DNA of 64,000 nt from Coniferiporia sulphurascens (lineage: Eukaryota > Basidiomycota > Agaricomycetes > Hymenochaetales > Hymenochaetaceae), in assembly GCA_002794785.1 (NCBI GenBank), contig NBBA01000012.1:1364001-1428000 (forward strand), in the 5' to 3' direction. The translations under genes were made by a program, and so were the position numbers. Positions 37,330 through 47,756 of this stretch are shown in pieces. Numbering within the stretch: the first letter of the stretch is position 1; each line of letters opens with the position of its first letter. Under the pieces are notes generated by a model. The model did no database searches. It was not told where the DNA came from and saw only the letters and a program-made list of their open reading frames with translations.

Positions 37330-37910
37330 TACGTGATACAATACAAACCTTATTATTAAGCATAAGCTTGGTCACTGAAGCTTGTGGAACTATTTAAGTA
37401 CCTTCCAGACCACTGGAGAATGTTTTTCTCTCCTAGCAGATGTAAGGTATGGATGTGATATAAGGCAGTGCTGGTCTTCTCTTTCTCTGAGTCTTTGAGC
37501 ATCATGCTGTGTATATGCCATCTCCTTGCAAACTCTGAATGCCGGCTATATTTATTCGCCGGCAGGCCGGTTGATGTCGGAGGCCTGGATCACTCGCTGC
37601 CCAGTTTGGGAATGTTACTGATGCCCCCTATCTCTTCTGCCTTCTCTTTAGCGTCTCGACCCTGCTTAATTGCAAATATTAAATCTGCTCCCGGGTTATA
37701 CTGCGTCCGCCTACTAAGTGGCTTCCGTCGTGGCAAACACGGGCCTATTAACCGAGCCCGGACACGCTGCATATGATTCTTCGGCCATATACCAAGCCGC
37801 AGGCTGGCTAATGTGAACAACTCTCTCCTCCTCCTCTAACTACCGAGAAGCACGCAGTGCGCGGACTCCAGGCTCTCTATCGTAAAGTCAGAAACCAAGT
37901 GCAGCCTGGC
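37330..37910. other. Divergent intergenic region
   Basis: About 580 bases between the unrecognised minus-strand gene and the acyl-CoA dehydrogenase, holding both promoters. No clear motif found. Confidence 0.4.
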
Positions 37911-40853
37911 ATGCGTGTGGAAGACGGCTTCCAGCAGGTAGGACGCGACTGTCCTCTCACAGCACGGGATCTACTAACCGGAATGCCGGAGCGGAATTAG
38001 ACCCCGTACGAGGAGCCAAACCCATACACAAGCGACCTCGTCCTCCCCAGCCTGCTACGGCGCTACTTTTCGCAAAAATAGTACGTCCCTCCTCTCCCTC
38101 TCCAGCCTGAGTCCCGGGCCCGCGCTGCCCGTGGTCTCCGGTCGACCGAGCATGCGTTTTATTGACGTGTTTGCTAGTGAGCACGCTACGATCGATGCAG
38201 ATTTAACGCGCTTCGGAGAGAGAGTCACAAACGGTGAGGCCGGCGCGCGCTTTGCAAACGTGCGGGTGATACGTGATACGTTCATGAATCATGATACCCG
38301 ATGGCCCGTCTACCCGCAAGTTGACAGTTAACTGACTCTCTGAGTAGAAATCCGACAAGTCAGCGCCCTCGCTGGCCCACCGACGCTCACACAATACGAT
38401 CAGTGGGGCCGGCGCGTCGACCGTCTCGAGACCTCGGAAGGGTGGCGCAGGCTGAAGGCGATAGCGCAGGAAGAAGGGATCGTCGCCATTCCCTACGAAC
38501 GCAAGTTCGGCGGTCTGAGCCGGGTGTATGGCTTCGCGAAGGCCATCGTGGCGACTGGCGACTTCCAGGTGGTGCGCGTGTTTCCCTCCCTGTTGGCCAG
38601 ACGGTCTGGAAGGGGCCCCAGCCGGTCCCCGGAGCGTTCGTTCGCGAAGTGCTGATGTTGGGGTTCCTTTCATTCAATTTTAGATATTCTGTCCGCTGAG
38701 CATGACGGATGGGGCTGCCAGAGGTGGGGAATCTAATCATACAAAACGTGGTTCTGCTGTTTAAGAAAATAATTCGCCTCCCTAGTAATCGAACTCTCAG
38801 GGACTCCCGAAATGAAGAGAGATATCTTTCCCCGACTTATCAGGTCTGACAGTCTTCCCGAGTCCCCCAAGGGCTTTACAATAGAAACCAGCGACTGATA
38901 CAGCACCTGTAATACAGCCGTGATCCCGCAGTGGCCTTCACAGCAGGCCAGTGGATGACTGAGGTCTGCTTCTGAATCACAGCTTCGTTTATTAAACTTA
39001 GATACGCTGATGCTGGTGTTCGATCCTTCTTCTCCTTCTCCCAGAGGCCTGGAGGCTCGGATGTCTCCCAAACGGAGACAACCGCAACTCCCGTTCCCGC
39101 AGACCCGGATCGGGCATCAGCGCTGGACCCGAGCGCACGTGACGCTGCGTACACGCTCGACGGCTTCAAGTGGTTCTCGAGCGCGACGGACGGTGATGTC
39201 GCACTCGCGCTCGCACGCACGGGCCGGTTACAGCAGGCTCGCGCAGCCTCTCGCTCTTCCTCGTCCCACTGCGTCATCCGCTCTTCCCCGCACCCGGTCC
39301 CGGTCCCGGTTCCGATGCGCAAGGTAGGCGCGCGCCATCGACGAGTAACAACATCTTCGTACACCGTCTGAAGAACAAGATCGGCACACACGCCCTGCCC
39401 ACTGCCGAGCTCTCCCTCGCCGGTGCGCGCGCGCACCTCCTCAGCGCACCAGGTGCAGGCGTGCGCAGTATCGCGCCCGTGCTCAATATCACGCGTATGC
39501 ACAGTGCAGCTGGGTCTGTGGGGTACCTCCGACGAGCGCTCGCCATCGCACGCGCGTACGCCGTCGTTCGGCGTGTACCTGTGCGCATGGACGGGGACGG
39601 GAGCGCAACAGTGGAGCTCGTACCGCTATGCGATGTCCCGCTGCACACTGCGCAGCTCGCACGCGCGGCGTTGGTGTATCGTGGACTTGTGCACCTGTTT
39701 GTTGGCGCTGCGGCGCTGCTCGGGCGTACGGAGTGCGGCGAGGCGGACGCGGGGGAGAGGTTGCGGTTACGTGTGCTGACGCCTGTTGTGAAGGCGTTTG
39801 CGGCGGAGTTGGGTGTGGCTGCGGTTGAGGAATGTATGTGCGCGCTTGGGGGACTTGGGTATATGGAGGAGACGGGTATTGGGCGGTACGTCGTTGCTTG
39901 CCCTTCCTTGTCGGGATTGAGATGCCGTTGTTATGCTTTTTTTTCTGGCCGTGTCGTGTGGCGTTGGAAGATGGGGATGAAGCTGATGCGTTCCACCATT
40001 TTTTTTTGTGATGCGTTTTGCAGATTGGTTCGAGATGGACTGGTGGAGAGGATCTGGGAGGGTACAGTCAGTGATTTTATTTTATTTTATTTTACCGACT
40101 CGTGCACTCGTGCACCGTCCATCGAAGTGTCAAAAAAAATGAAAGGAGAATGTTGACAATAATTATCCATCTTCGCTCGTAGGCTACCGTCCTCTCCATG
40201 GACCTCGTCCGCGCAACGGCAGACCCGCTCGCGCTCCCTGCTTTCTTCGAGGTGCGTCCATCCCACCCCATCCCATCTCGTCCAAAACAAACCGAAAAAA
40301 ATACTTGCGTTTTTATTATTGTTCTTTTTCTTCCATCGGATTCCTCCCTCGATAAATACGTGCATGCTAGTGGGTCCACAAGACCACAGCACACGCACCG
40401 CCCACGCTCACCGCGCACCTCTCGCACCTCTCAGACGCACTTACCGAGCTCTCGCGCGCGCTCGCTCCTACTCCTACCCCTACTCCCGCCTCAGCCTCAG
40501 CCTCCGCTCACGCCCACACAAACGCAAACGCAACCATAGCTGTAGCGCCGCTCGTCCCACGCGCGGCGCTCATGCTGCTGGGACACGTCGCAGCGGGGGC
40601 GTTCCTGCTCGAGCACGCCGCGTGGTCGCACGCCTGCGCCTGCGTCGGCGATGGTGATGGTGCGGGGAAGAAGGCAAAGGCAGAGGCGGAGCTCGACGCG
40701 GAGGTGTTCCGGAGGTGGGTGGAGGAAGGCGGGATGAGAGGGGCTGTGGCTGATGTACGGCGTGCACGTGAGGCGGGGGCGGGGGTGGGGGCGGAGGCAG
40801 GACGCGTAAAACAGGACGTGGATGTGGTGTTTGGGGTTCGGGCGAAGTTGTAG
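37911..40853 (+). CDS. AidB-like acyl-CoA dehydrogenase (two frameshifts)
   Basis: Flavin acyl-CoA dehydrogenase fold of the AidB-like branch, whose natural substrates in fungi are poorly known. The start ATG at 37911 gives MRVEDGFQQ; a CTAAC-containing intron leads to TPYEEPNPYTSDLVLPSLLR. Further landmarks: MRFIDVFASEHATIDADLTR, FCPLSMTDGAAR, VAFTAGQWMTE joined to RPGGSDVSQTET, YTLDGFKWFSSATDGDVALA, SRSLSLFLVPLRHPLF, FVHRLKNKIGTHALPTAELS, LNITRMHSAAGSVGYLRRAL, CALGGLGYMEETGIGR and ERIWEGTATVLSMDLVRA, all in the right order. Two single-base faults interrupt it: one A too many in the A5 run at 38074-38078 (after RRYFSQ) and one base too few in GGGCCGG at 39221-39227 (in ARTGPVTAGS). The C-terminal third has Ala-rich, low-complexity stretches. 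Possible pseudogene or assembly errors. Confidence 0.82.
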
Positions 40854-41478
40854 GCGCGAGTGGGGGGCCGGGAGGTCGAGGTCAGGGTCAGGGTCGGAGT
40901 TGAAGACGGGGATGGGGTCGGGGTCGGGGGATAGGGACCCCCGAGCCTGGTGATTATGAGTGCGGTAGCGCGTGTATGGGTGTATGCACTGTAGACCTGG
41001 ATAAGGAATTAGGAATTCAGAAAATACATGTAAGTAACGCGTACAAAGTGGATCCCTCGGTGTGTGTATTTATGTATGTATGTATTTAGTCTTTAACAAC
41101 TTTTCCCCGTCTTTCCCGCCTGTGCTTCTTTTCGTGGTCGGTGGCGTGGTTTGTGGGACTAGGACGTGAGCGGAGCGGATTGGGTATGTTGAACGTGGGA
41201 CGGAAGCGTGGATGTGGACGTGGACGTGTGCGGGGTTACATGCATATGATACATTCAAGAATTCGGGGTTCGATAAGTACAGTACATGCCAGTTAATACA
41301 GTACATTTGCAATTCGCAGTTGCATCTCTCCGTCTGGGTTACTCACTTATCTCTGACTCTGGTTCTCTGATCCTCCGACGACAAGTGATCACGCACGTCC
41401 GGCGGAAGCGGAATCGGAAGCGAGTGGGAAGCCGAAGCCGAGGCCGAAGCCGAAGTCGAAGCCGGAGGATCTATGTAT
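40854..41478. other. Convergent intergenic region
   Basis: About 625 bases between the 3' ends of the acyl-CoA dehydrogenase and the Nas2 gene. GGTCGGGGTC-like simple repeats near 40870-40930. No gene seen. Confidence 0.5.
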
Positions 41479-42578
41479 CTATCCCTGGGCCTGCGAGAAC
41501 GGAACGATATGACACCTAGGGGGAGGGAAGGGAAGGGGGAAACAGCCGGATTTAGACGTCGTTGCCATCGCGTTTTTTTTTCCCAAGCGGAAGAACGAAG
41601 AACGAAGGATAAGGAAGGAGGGGGAAAATGGAAAAGATCGGAGGGGAAGAAGGTCGAAGGGGACGGCGACGACGAAACGCACCCGAGTAGGCCCCGTCCG
41701 CCCCAGCCCTTGCGGGGTGTGAGGGAGAACGTTAGTAGACGCGTGGGCGCCTCATTTGTGTTTGTATTTGTGTTTGTGGTGCGCCGGATTTTGATTTCGA
41801 GCGGCCGCTGGGGATGAAAGGATCAGTTGAGTGCTAAGCGGCGGTGCGACGGGTGCGGCTGTGGATGTTTTTTGTATGTATTGAAGAAGCAACCTCGGTC
41901 TGGGCTTCGGAAGTAGAAGAAGGGGGGGGGGGGTGGGGGAGGGCGACGGAGGGGGAGTAAAGCCGCGTGAAAGAAAGATTTTGAAATTACTCAACGTTTT
42001 CGAATTCGGCGACGAGTGCGGCGAGGGGTGCGAGGGGGTTTTGTGAGCCGAGTGGGAAAGAAGGAGAGGTGAGGCGCCCGAATTGGACGAAGAGGTCTTC
42101 GCGCTGGAGGCCCTGTATGCGCGCGCGCGTGTTATGTCAGTGGAGGGAAGATGGGGAGAGGGCGTGGGAAGACGTGTACGGCGCTTGCTGCTGGACTGCC
42201 TGGGGCGATGCCGTCGACGCGCGCAAACGGCCGCAGGTCGGTGTCTGGTGTTGCAGTGCTCGCGGATGGAGCCTCCTGTATATTCTCGTGGGCGGCGGCG
42301 GCGTGGACGCTTTCGAGGGCGTGGGCGATCTGGGCCAAGACGTCTGTGAGGTCGTTCTTAATCTCGAGGACGCGCACACGGGCTGCGCGGACGGACACGA
42401 TGTCGATGTCGGCACGGGGGAAGCCGGCGGGGTCGACGAGCGGGGTAGCCATGGTAGCGCTGTGAGCGGCAAGGGCCGCGTACTGGGCGGCGAGATCGGC
42501 CTCGAGGGCGTCTTTGCGAGCGATTAGCGCGCGTGCGAGGGCGACGGGATCGGAAGCGGGGTCTGGCGTTGTGCCCAT
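41479..42578 (-). CDS. NAS2: 26S proteasome assembly chaperone Nas2/PSMD9
   Basis: PDZ-domain chaperone that binds the Rpt5 C-terminus during assembly of the proteasome base. Exon 1 (from 42578) encodes the N-terminal helical domain: ALARALIARKDALEADLAA, then MATPLVDPAGFPRADIDIV and ARVRVLEIKNDLTDVLAQI. The PDZ domain begins PFARVDGIAPGSPAA and continues in exon 2 with GLQREDLFVQFGRL and LAALVAEFEN. Exon 3 has RPLEIKIRRTTNTNTNTN followed by LLTFSLTPRKGWGGRGLLG, and the last exon gives the family end CHIVPFSQAQG with the stop at 41479. The Thr-Asn repeat inserted in a PDZ loop is unusual. The gene is divergent from septin-like B across a 450-base spacer. Confidence 0.92.
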
Positions 42579-43027
42579 CGTTACGTTGGGCGGCGAGTAG
42601 ACCGGAGGGGCGGGGGTAGGGCAGCGCAGGTCACGTGGGAATGCAGACGGGGGAAGCCGAGCGGGGGATCGGGATCAGGGCACGTGGGGGCGTGAGAGGA
42701 GGAGGCTCCGAGATCGCCATGGATGGTTACCGGTGAGGACGGAAGGGTGATCGGAGGGGCGACACGAGGGGTGCCACTTGTGCGACCTGTTCGGGATCGG
42801 GATCCGGCGTCCGGCACATCGGCGTTCGGCGTTCGGCGCTCATCGCTCGGTGTTCGGCTGTGTGCCATCAACGCCGGTCCGCTCGCTGCCAAGCTGCAGT
42901 CGCGGGCAGCCCTCTCTTGCTCGGCTCGACGGCTTGCCGGCTCCGTTTTCGGGCACGCGCTCCGTCTGCCCCCTCCATACACGCCAGCGAGGCCCAAGCC
43001 AAGCCAAGCCCTAGGCCTGTCCTGTCC
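42579..43027. other. Bidirectional promoter region
   Basis: 449 bases separating Nas2 (leftward) and septin-like B (rightward). GC-rich with (CATCGGCGTTCGG)-like short reiterations around 42818-42860. No TATA box recognised. Confidence 0.5.
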
Positions 43028-45769
43028 ATGCCTCCCCCGATCTACCTCCTCTCTCCCACCGTCCTCCCCGACAACCAGCCCCGCTCCCGACTCCCCGCTC
43101 CCGACGCTGCTTCCCACTCCCATTCCCACTCCCACTCCCACAACCCCAACCACAACAGACTCACCCGCCTGCCCCCGCCTGTCTCCGATACCACTAGCAC
43201 TCCGCCCCTCCTCCGTCTCTCCCCTTCCGCGGCTCCATCCCACCCAAACACCAACGCCCACACCCACACCTACTCCCACTCGCACTCGTACTCCCACCCC
43301 CTCTCGCTCCCCATGAATCCCCCGCCGCACTCCGGCCCAGCCAGTGCCCGCGCCGGCGCGCGTCCCACGGGCCCCGGCGCGTACACCATCATGGTCGCCG
43401 GCGCCGCGCGTGGCAAGACCTCCCTCCTGCGTCTCCTCCTCGACACTGCCGAAATCGCCCCCCGCGCGCTCCCCGTCCACAGCGAGGCTGTCGCACACTT
43501 TGTCGCCGCGTCTGCCGCGCGCACCTCCCACGTACGCACGTGCGCGATCGAGGTCCTTGCGCCTGGCCCTGCAGAGAGGGCCGGCGAGGACAGGCAGAGC
43601 GTCGTCCTCAATCTCGTCGACACGCCCAGTCTGGATACGAGCGACCCGCCTGCGCTCGACCGCTCGCTTGTGGACATCATCAACTTCATCGAGGGAAAGT
43701 TTGCGGAGAGCATCGAGGATGTACGTCTGCTCCTTCCCTCCTGCTTTTTCCTCGGGATTTCTCATTGAAAATTCGCTCGTTCGACTCCACAGGAGCACAA
43801 AGCCCGGAACGGCGACCACCATGTCCACCTGTACGCCTTTTTTTTTCCAACTCCCATTTCTTATTTTACTGCATACTGGACGCTGAATCCCATCAAACAG
43901 ATGTCTGTACTTGCTCGACCCGGACTCGATTGTGCCCCTATCGCCGCTGCCACTGCCGCCGCCGAGCAGTGCGACGTTGTCGACGTCGGGGTCGAGTCCA
44001 ATGAGCACGTCGCCGTCCTCTGTGCGAGGGGCGTTCGGGCAGGCCCACAACGTGGTTCCGAGTCCGCTTGGATCCGGGACCGGCCCTATCCCTGCAGCAG
44101 CAGCAACAACAACAGCCTCAATTCCAAATGCGAACCCGAGCCACCCGCTTCCGGCCTCGGCGCCGGTCCATCACAATTTACCTCCGCCTTCCTTAGCCAC
44201 CTCTTCCATGCCTACTTCGACCGCGTTTTCCCCGTCTCCGCGCGCGCGAGACCCCGCGGCATCGGCAATCAGCCCGGGCGCAATCGCCCACGTGACTTCG
44301 GCTATTGGCGGAGCCCCGTTGTCCGGCGCTGGTCTACCCGGCACTCCCGGTCCCCCCCGCCTCCCGCCCCTCGAGGTACACGCGATCAAGGCCCTCAGTG
44401 CGCGTACAAATGTCCTCCCTGTTCTCGCTCGTGCAGATACCGTCGGTGCGGCTCGTCTCGCGGCTCTCAAACGTGCAGTCCGCGCGGACCTCGCCCTTGC
44501 CGGCATAGGCTTTGGCATATTTGATGCCGGGAGCGAAAGAGAGGAAATCCTTGGCGAGCTCGTGGCGGCCGTGGAAGGAGGCAGTGCAGATCAATCGCCT
44601 ATCGACACGAGGAGGGACGAACAGGTCAAGGAGGAAGATCGCGAGCTTGCCCCACCTCTTACGAGCTCGTCCGGTGCCTCATCCACGTCTAACGGCACGA
44701 CGACGACTACCGCCTCTTCAACATCGACCTCGACTGCACCGACATCTTCGCCGGCATCTCCCAAGGCACGATTTGGTGCACAGCTGGTACCCCTCCCTCC
44801 CCTGCCTTCGATACCACGCCTCCCCCATGCTGTGCTCTCACCTGACGTGTATGCGTATGGCGAGGGTGTTCCCTCACTCGATGGAGAGACGCATAATGCC
44901 GAACTCGTGCGGCGGTACATGCCCTCTTCAGCCTCTATGGACGGCGCGGACTCGACACCTGCGGCACGTGAGCGGCGCGCAGGACGATTTGTGCGACGTT
45001 ACCGCTGGGGCTCAGTTGACGCTGTGGACCCTACACACTGCGACTTCGCTGCACTACGGCAGGCAGTGTTCCATCATATGCAGGTACGTCTATCGCCCCT
45101 CTAATCGTTGCATTCCTTGCAAGCTTCCATCATCTGACCTCTGGTTTATCTGCGATTTATTTTTTGCATTCGATTGTATAGCCTTTGCGTACATACACCC
45201 GTGACTATCTTTTTGAGAAGTTCCGTGTGGATGTGCACCATCAGCGCCAGCACCTCGCTCTTGGCGGACCAGGAAGCAATGGAGGTGCGGGACGCTATCT
45301 TCCGCCTGCGCACGGTTATGCGCACTACCCCAGCGCGTCTGTATCTCTCGCTGCTTCAACGTCGACGTCGCCCCGCTCTGGGCCGCTCACGCCACTTGTC
45401 CCAACGCTCCCCCCACCGCCGTCGTCTACAAGCTCGGCGTCCTCACATGCGCATACGGCAGCGCGGCTGACTCCGGGAGGTGTGCGCAGCCGCGCACTGC
45501 CCCCCTCGCACATGCTGCGGCTGCACAGCAACAACAAGAGCGCCTGCCGCCCCTTGCGGCTGTTGCCTCCGACCTCGATCGTGAGGAAGAGTATGAACGA
45601 GACCGACGTGAGCGCGAACGCGCTCGTGAGGAGTATGTCCTCGAACGTGGGTACGAATATACGCACGCCCAACATCGCGGAGAGTACGTGGACGAGTATG
45701 AATATGACGCGCGCCGGCGGTATGCGGGTTCAAGCGTGCCCCGCCGCCCGAACGCTGTGCACGGCCTGA
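43028..45769 (+). CDS. Septin-like GTPase B with degenerate nucleotide-binding motifs
   Basis: Paralogue of septin-like A. Exons 43028-43720, 43793-43830 and 43901-45083 join in frame (638 codons); a fourth begins at 45182. The leader is His/Ser/Pro-rich, including a (SH)n run. The P-loop region reads IMVAGAARGKTSLLRLLLDT, one residue short of the GxxxxGK[ST] spacing seen in A; the next motif is LVDTPSLDTSD, where A has DTPG. Then HVHLCLYLLDPDS, a long low-complexity insert, the G4-like LPVLARAD, and the septin C-end FVRRYRWGSVDAVDPTHCDF plus RTYTRDYLFEKF. In frame, exon 4 stops at 45769. A 47- or 59-nt intron starting at 45482 or 45480 would instead carry it into the zinc-cluster protein. 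The start at 43028 is the first ATG; an internal ATG at 43313 is the alternative. Confidence 0.75.
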
Positions 45770-47756
45770 ATACGAGCGCCACACAGAGTCCATATCGGTC
45801 CGAACGAGAGTTGCTTGCAACGCGACCTGGGGGTGAGGTAGGCACACGGGGATTATCGCCGCCTCCGAACTTCCCTCCGCCGTACCCGTATTCGCAGTCG
45901 CACACGCCGCTCCCGCCTGCGCCCGCCGCGGTTGGTCAGGGCCAGGGCCAGGGACAGAACCAGAGTCAGGGTCAGCATGCACAGCGGATGCATCATATGC
46001 AGCATCATCATCATGGCGGTGGACACGGCTCTCGCGGGCCAGTTGAGCCTGATAACGAGTACGATCGTGAGGAGGGGCCGCCCCGGGTGTATGTGCAGGG
46101 CGCTGCGGGGGTAGATGGACCCGCTAATGGCGGAGGCAGTGGTAGAGTGTCACCTGGTGAGTCTTTTCTTCCCGCTTTGGGTGGACGAAGTTCTTGATTT
46201 TCGGGCGCTGACGTACTATTTAGATTTGCTGAAGCAGAAGAACAAGAAAATCACTGTGGCGTGTAATTTCTGTCGTTGTATGTATTTTTTTAAAGTTCCG
46301 GTCGTCCTGGGAGACCGGCGTTAACCTGTCTTTTTTAGCCCGGAAACTTAAATGTGACGGTGGCCGCCCGTCGTGCAGTCAATGTATCAAGCGTTCGCAG
46401 TCTTGTGATTATAAGGCACATTCCCGACGGCGTGGCGGCGCCCCGCGTGACCCCCGTGCACCGGCACAGGATGCACGTAGTGACGGCGAGGGCGATGCTT
46501 CCGGAGAACTCGATGCCTCAAGTGGCGAAGATGCCGCCAATGGTAACGGCACACGTTATGTCTACGAACCCGAGGAGAGCGTTATTGCACGCCGCGGCGT
46601 CGGAAGTGCAAGTGCGACTGCACCGGCACAGCCGGGACTTGGTGCAGGTCTGCAGCACCGCCCCGAAGGTGCGACTGCGGCCGCTGGTGCATCGCGCGGG
46701 AACACGCGACGGAGCTCGAACGTTGACATCATGATCGCTGAGACGCTGCAGTCCCCGCGCTCGGCGGCGCGTGACGAGCGGGCGTTGGCTGAGCGGGAGC
46801 GTGGACGCGAGTATGGGTACGTTGCGGCGGCGCATGTAGGCACGAATGGAACGGATGTGCGGGGCCATGCGCCGTATATGGAGCGTAGCCAGCTTGCGCC
46901 ACTGCCGTTTGCTGGTGTTGTAGCTGGTGCTGGTGCTAGCGTCGGTGTTGGTGCTGGTGTTGGTGGTAGTGTCAGTACGAGTCCGGGTGCGGGTGCGGGT
47001 GTGCCGCTCTCGAGTCCTGGAGCTGGGCATGGGATGGACGGGGTGGGCCTGCCTGCGCCTATCCGTCCTAGCCAGGAGTCGATTTCTGCGCCATTGTCTA
47101 TTGGAAGGGGGAAACGTGCTGGCACGAAGGGCTCGCGTGTGTCATCGAATTACGGACCGAAAGTCGTCGCGTGCAATTTCTGCCGAGGTCAGTCTTTTGC
47201 TAACTGCTTCTTTGCTCGTTCTTGGTCTTCTGGATTTTGACGAATGTCGATTTATCTTTTTTTCCCCCTCTTTTTTCTTTCTCTTCTTCGTCTTGGGTTG
47301 ACAGCACGTAAAACAAAATGCGATGGTCAGCACCCGACGTGCCAGAGCTGCGCACGGCGCTCGCTACCGTGCAGCTACGTCAGTGAGCCTGGCGTTAACG
47401 GTGGTGGGCGCGGGAAGCGCGGGGGTGCCTCTGCCGCGTTCCCGAGCGGCCAGACGGCGACGCAACAGGAAAAACAGGAGCAACAAGACACCGAAGGTAC
47501 CGCAGCTGCGCGGGATGCGCCGTCCACGTCGGGCCAAGACCAGGACCAGGATCAATTGCAGTCACGCTCACAGTCGCCATCTTCGCCACCGAACGCGCCG
47601 TTCGCGTCACGTACAAACTCGGACTCACCACCGGGGTCTGTGCGCTCGAAGCGCGGATTTGCAGACGAGGATGCGGCAGCGGCTATGGAGACGGGTAATA
47701 AACGGCTACGCGTCGGTGAGGAGGCGCGGCTTGTTGATATCAAAGCGAGCGCGTGA
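45529..47756 (+). CDS. Protein with two Zn2Cys6 clusters (probable transcription factor)
   Basis: Fungal-type DNA-binding protein with two binuclear zinc clusters of identical spacing (C-x2-C-x6-C-x6-C-x2-C-x6-C). The first is CNFCRSRKLKC with CSQCIKRSQSC, formed by splicing 46277 to 46339. The second is CNFCRARKTKC with CQSCARRSLPC, formed by splicing 47188 to 47305. Both are preceded by basic stretches (LKQKNKKITVA; GPKVVA). Between them lies a Gly/Ala/Val-rich linker of nearly 300 residues. N-terminal to cluster 1 are a charged segment (LDREEEYERDRRERERAREE), Gln/His-rich tracts and PPRVYVQG. No fungal-specific TF middle-homology domain is seen. In this frame there is no ATG from the stop at 45202 until 45988, so the true start lies in an upstream exon or the gene is fused to septin-like B; the start given is the splice acceptor. 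Stop at 47756. Confidence 0.8.

Noticed and set aside
38876..39648. Minus-strand frames opposite the acyl-CoA dehydrogenase
   Set aside because: Antisense shadows; the plus strand carries all conserved blocks in order.
42860..43027. N-terminal extension of septin-like B
   Set aside because: The frame is open upstream of 43028 but has no ATG (only GTG); it is promoter/leader sequence of low complexity.
44290..45204. Other-frame open readings inside septin-like B (for example 44512-45204)
   Set aside because: Shadow frames of GC-rich coding DNA; only the frame containing LPVLARAD and the septin C-end carries family motifs.
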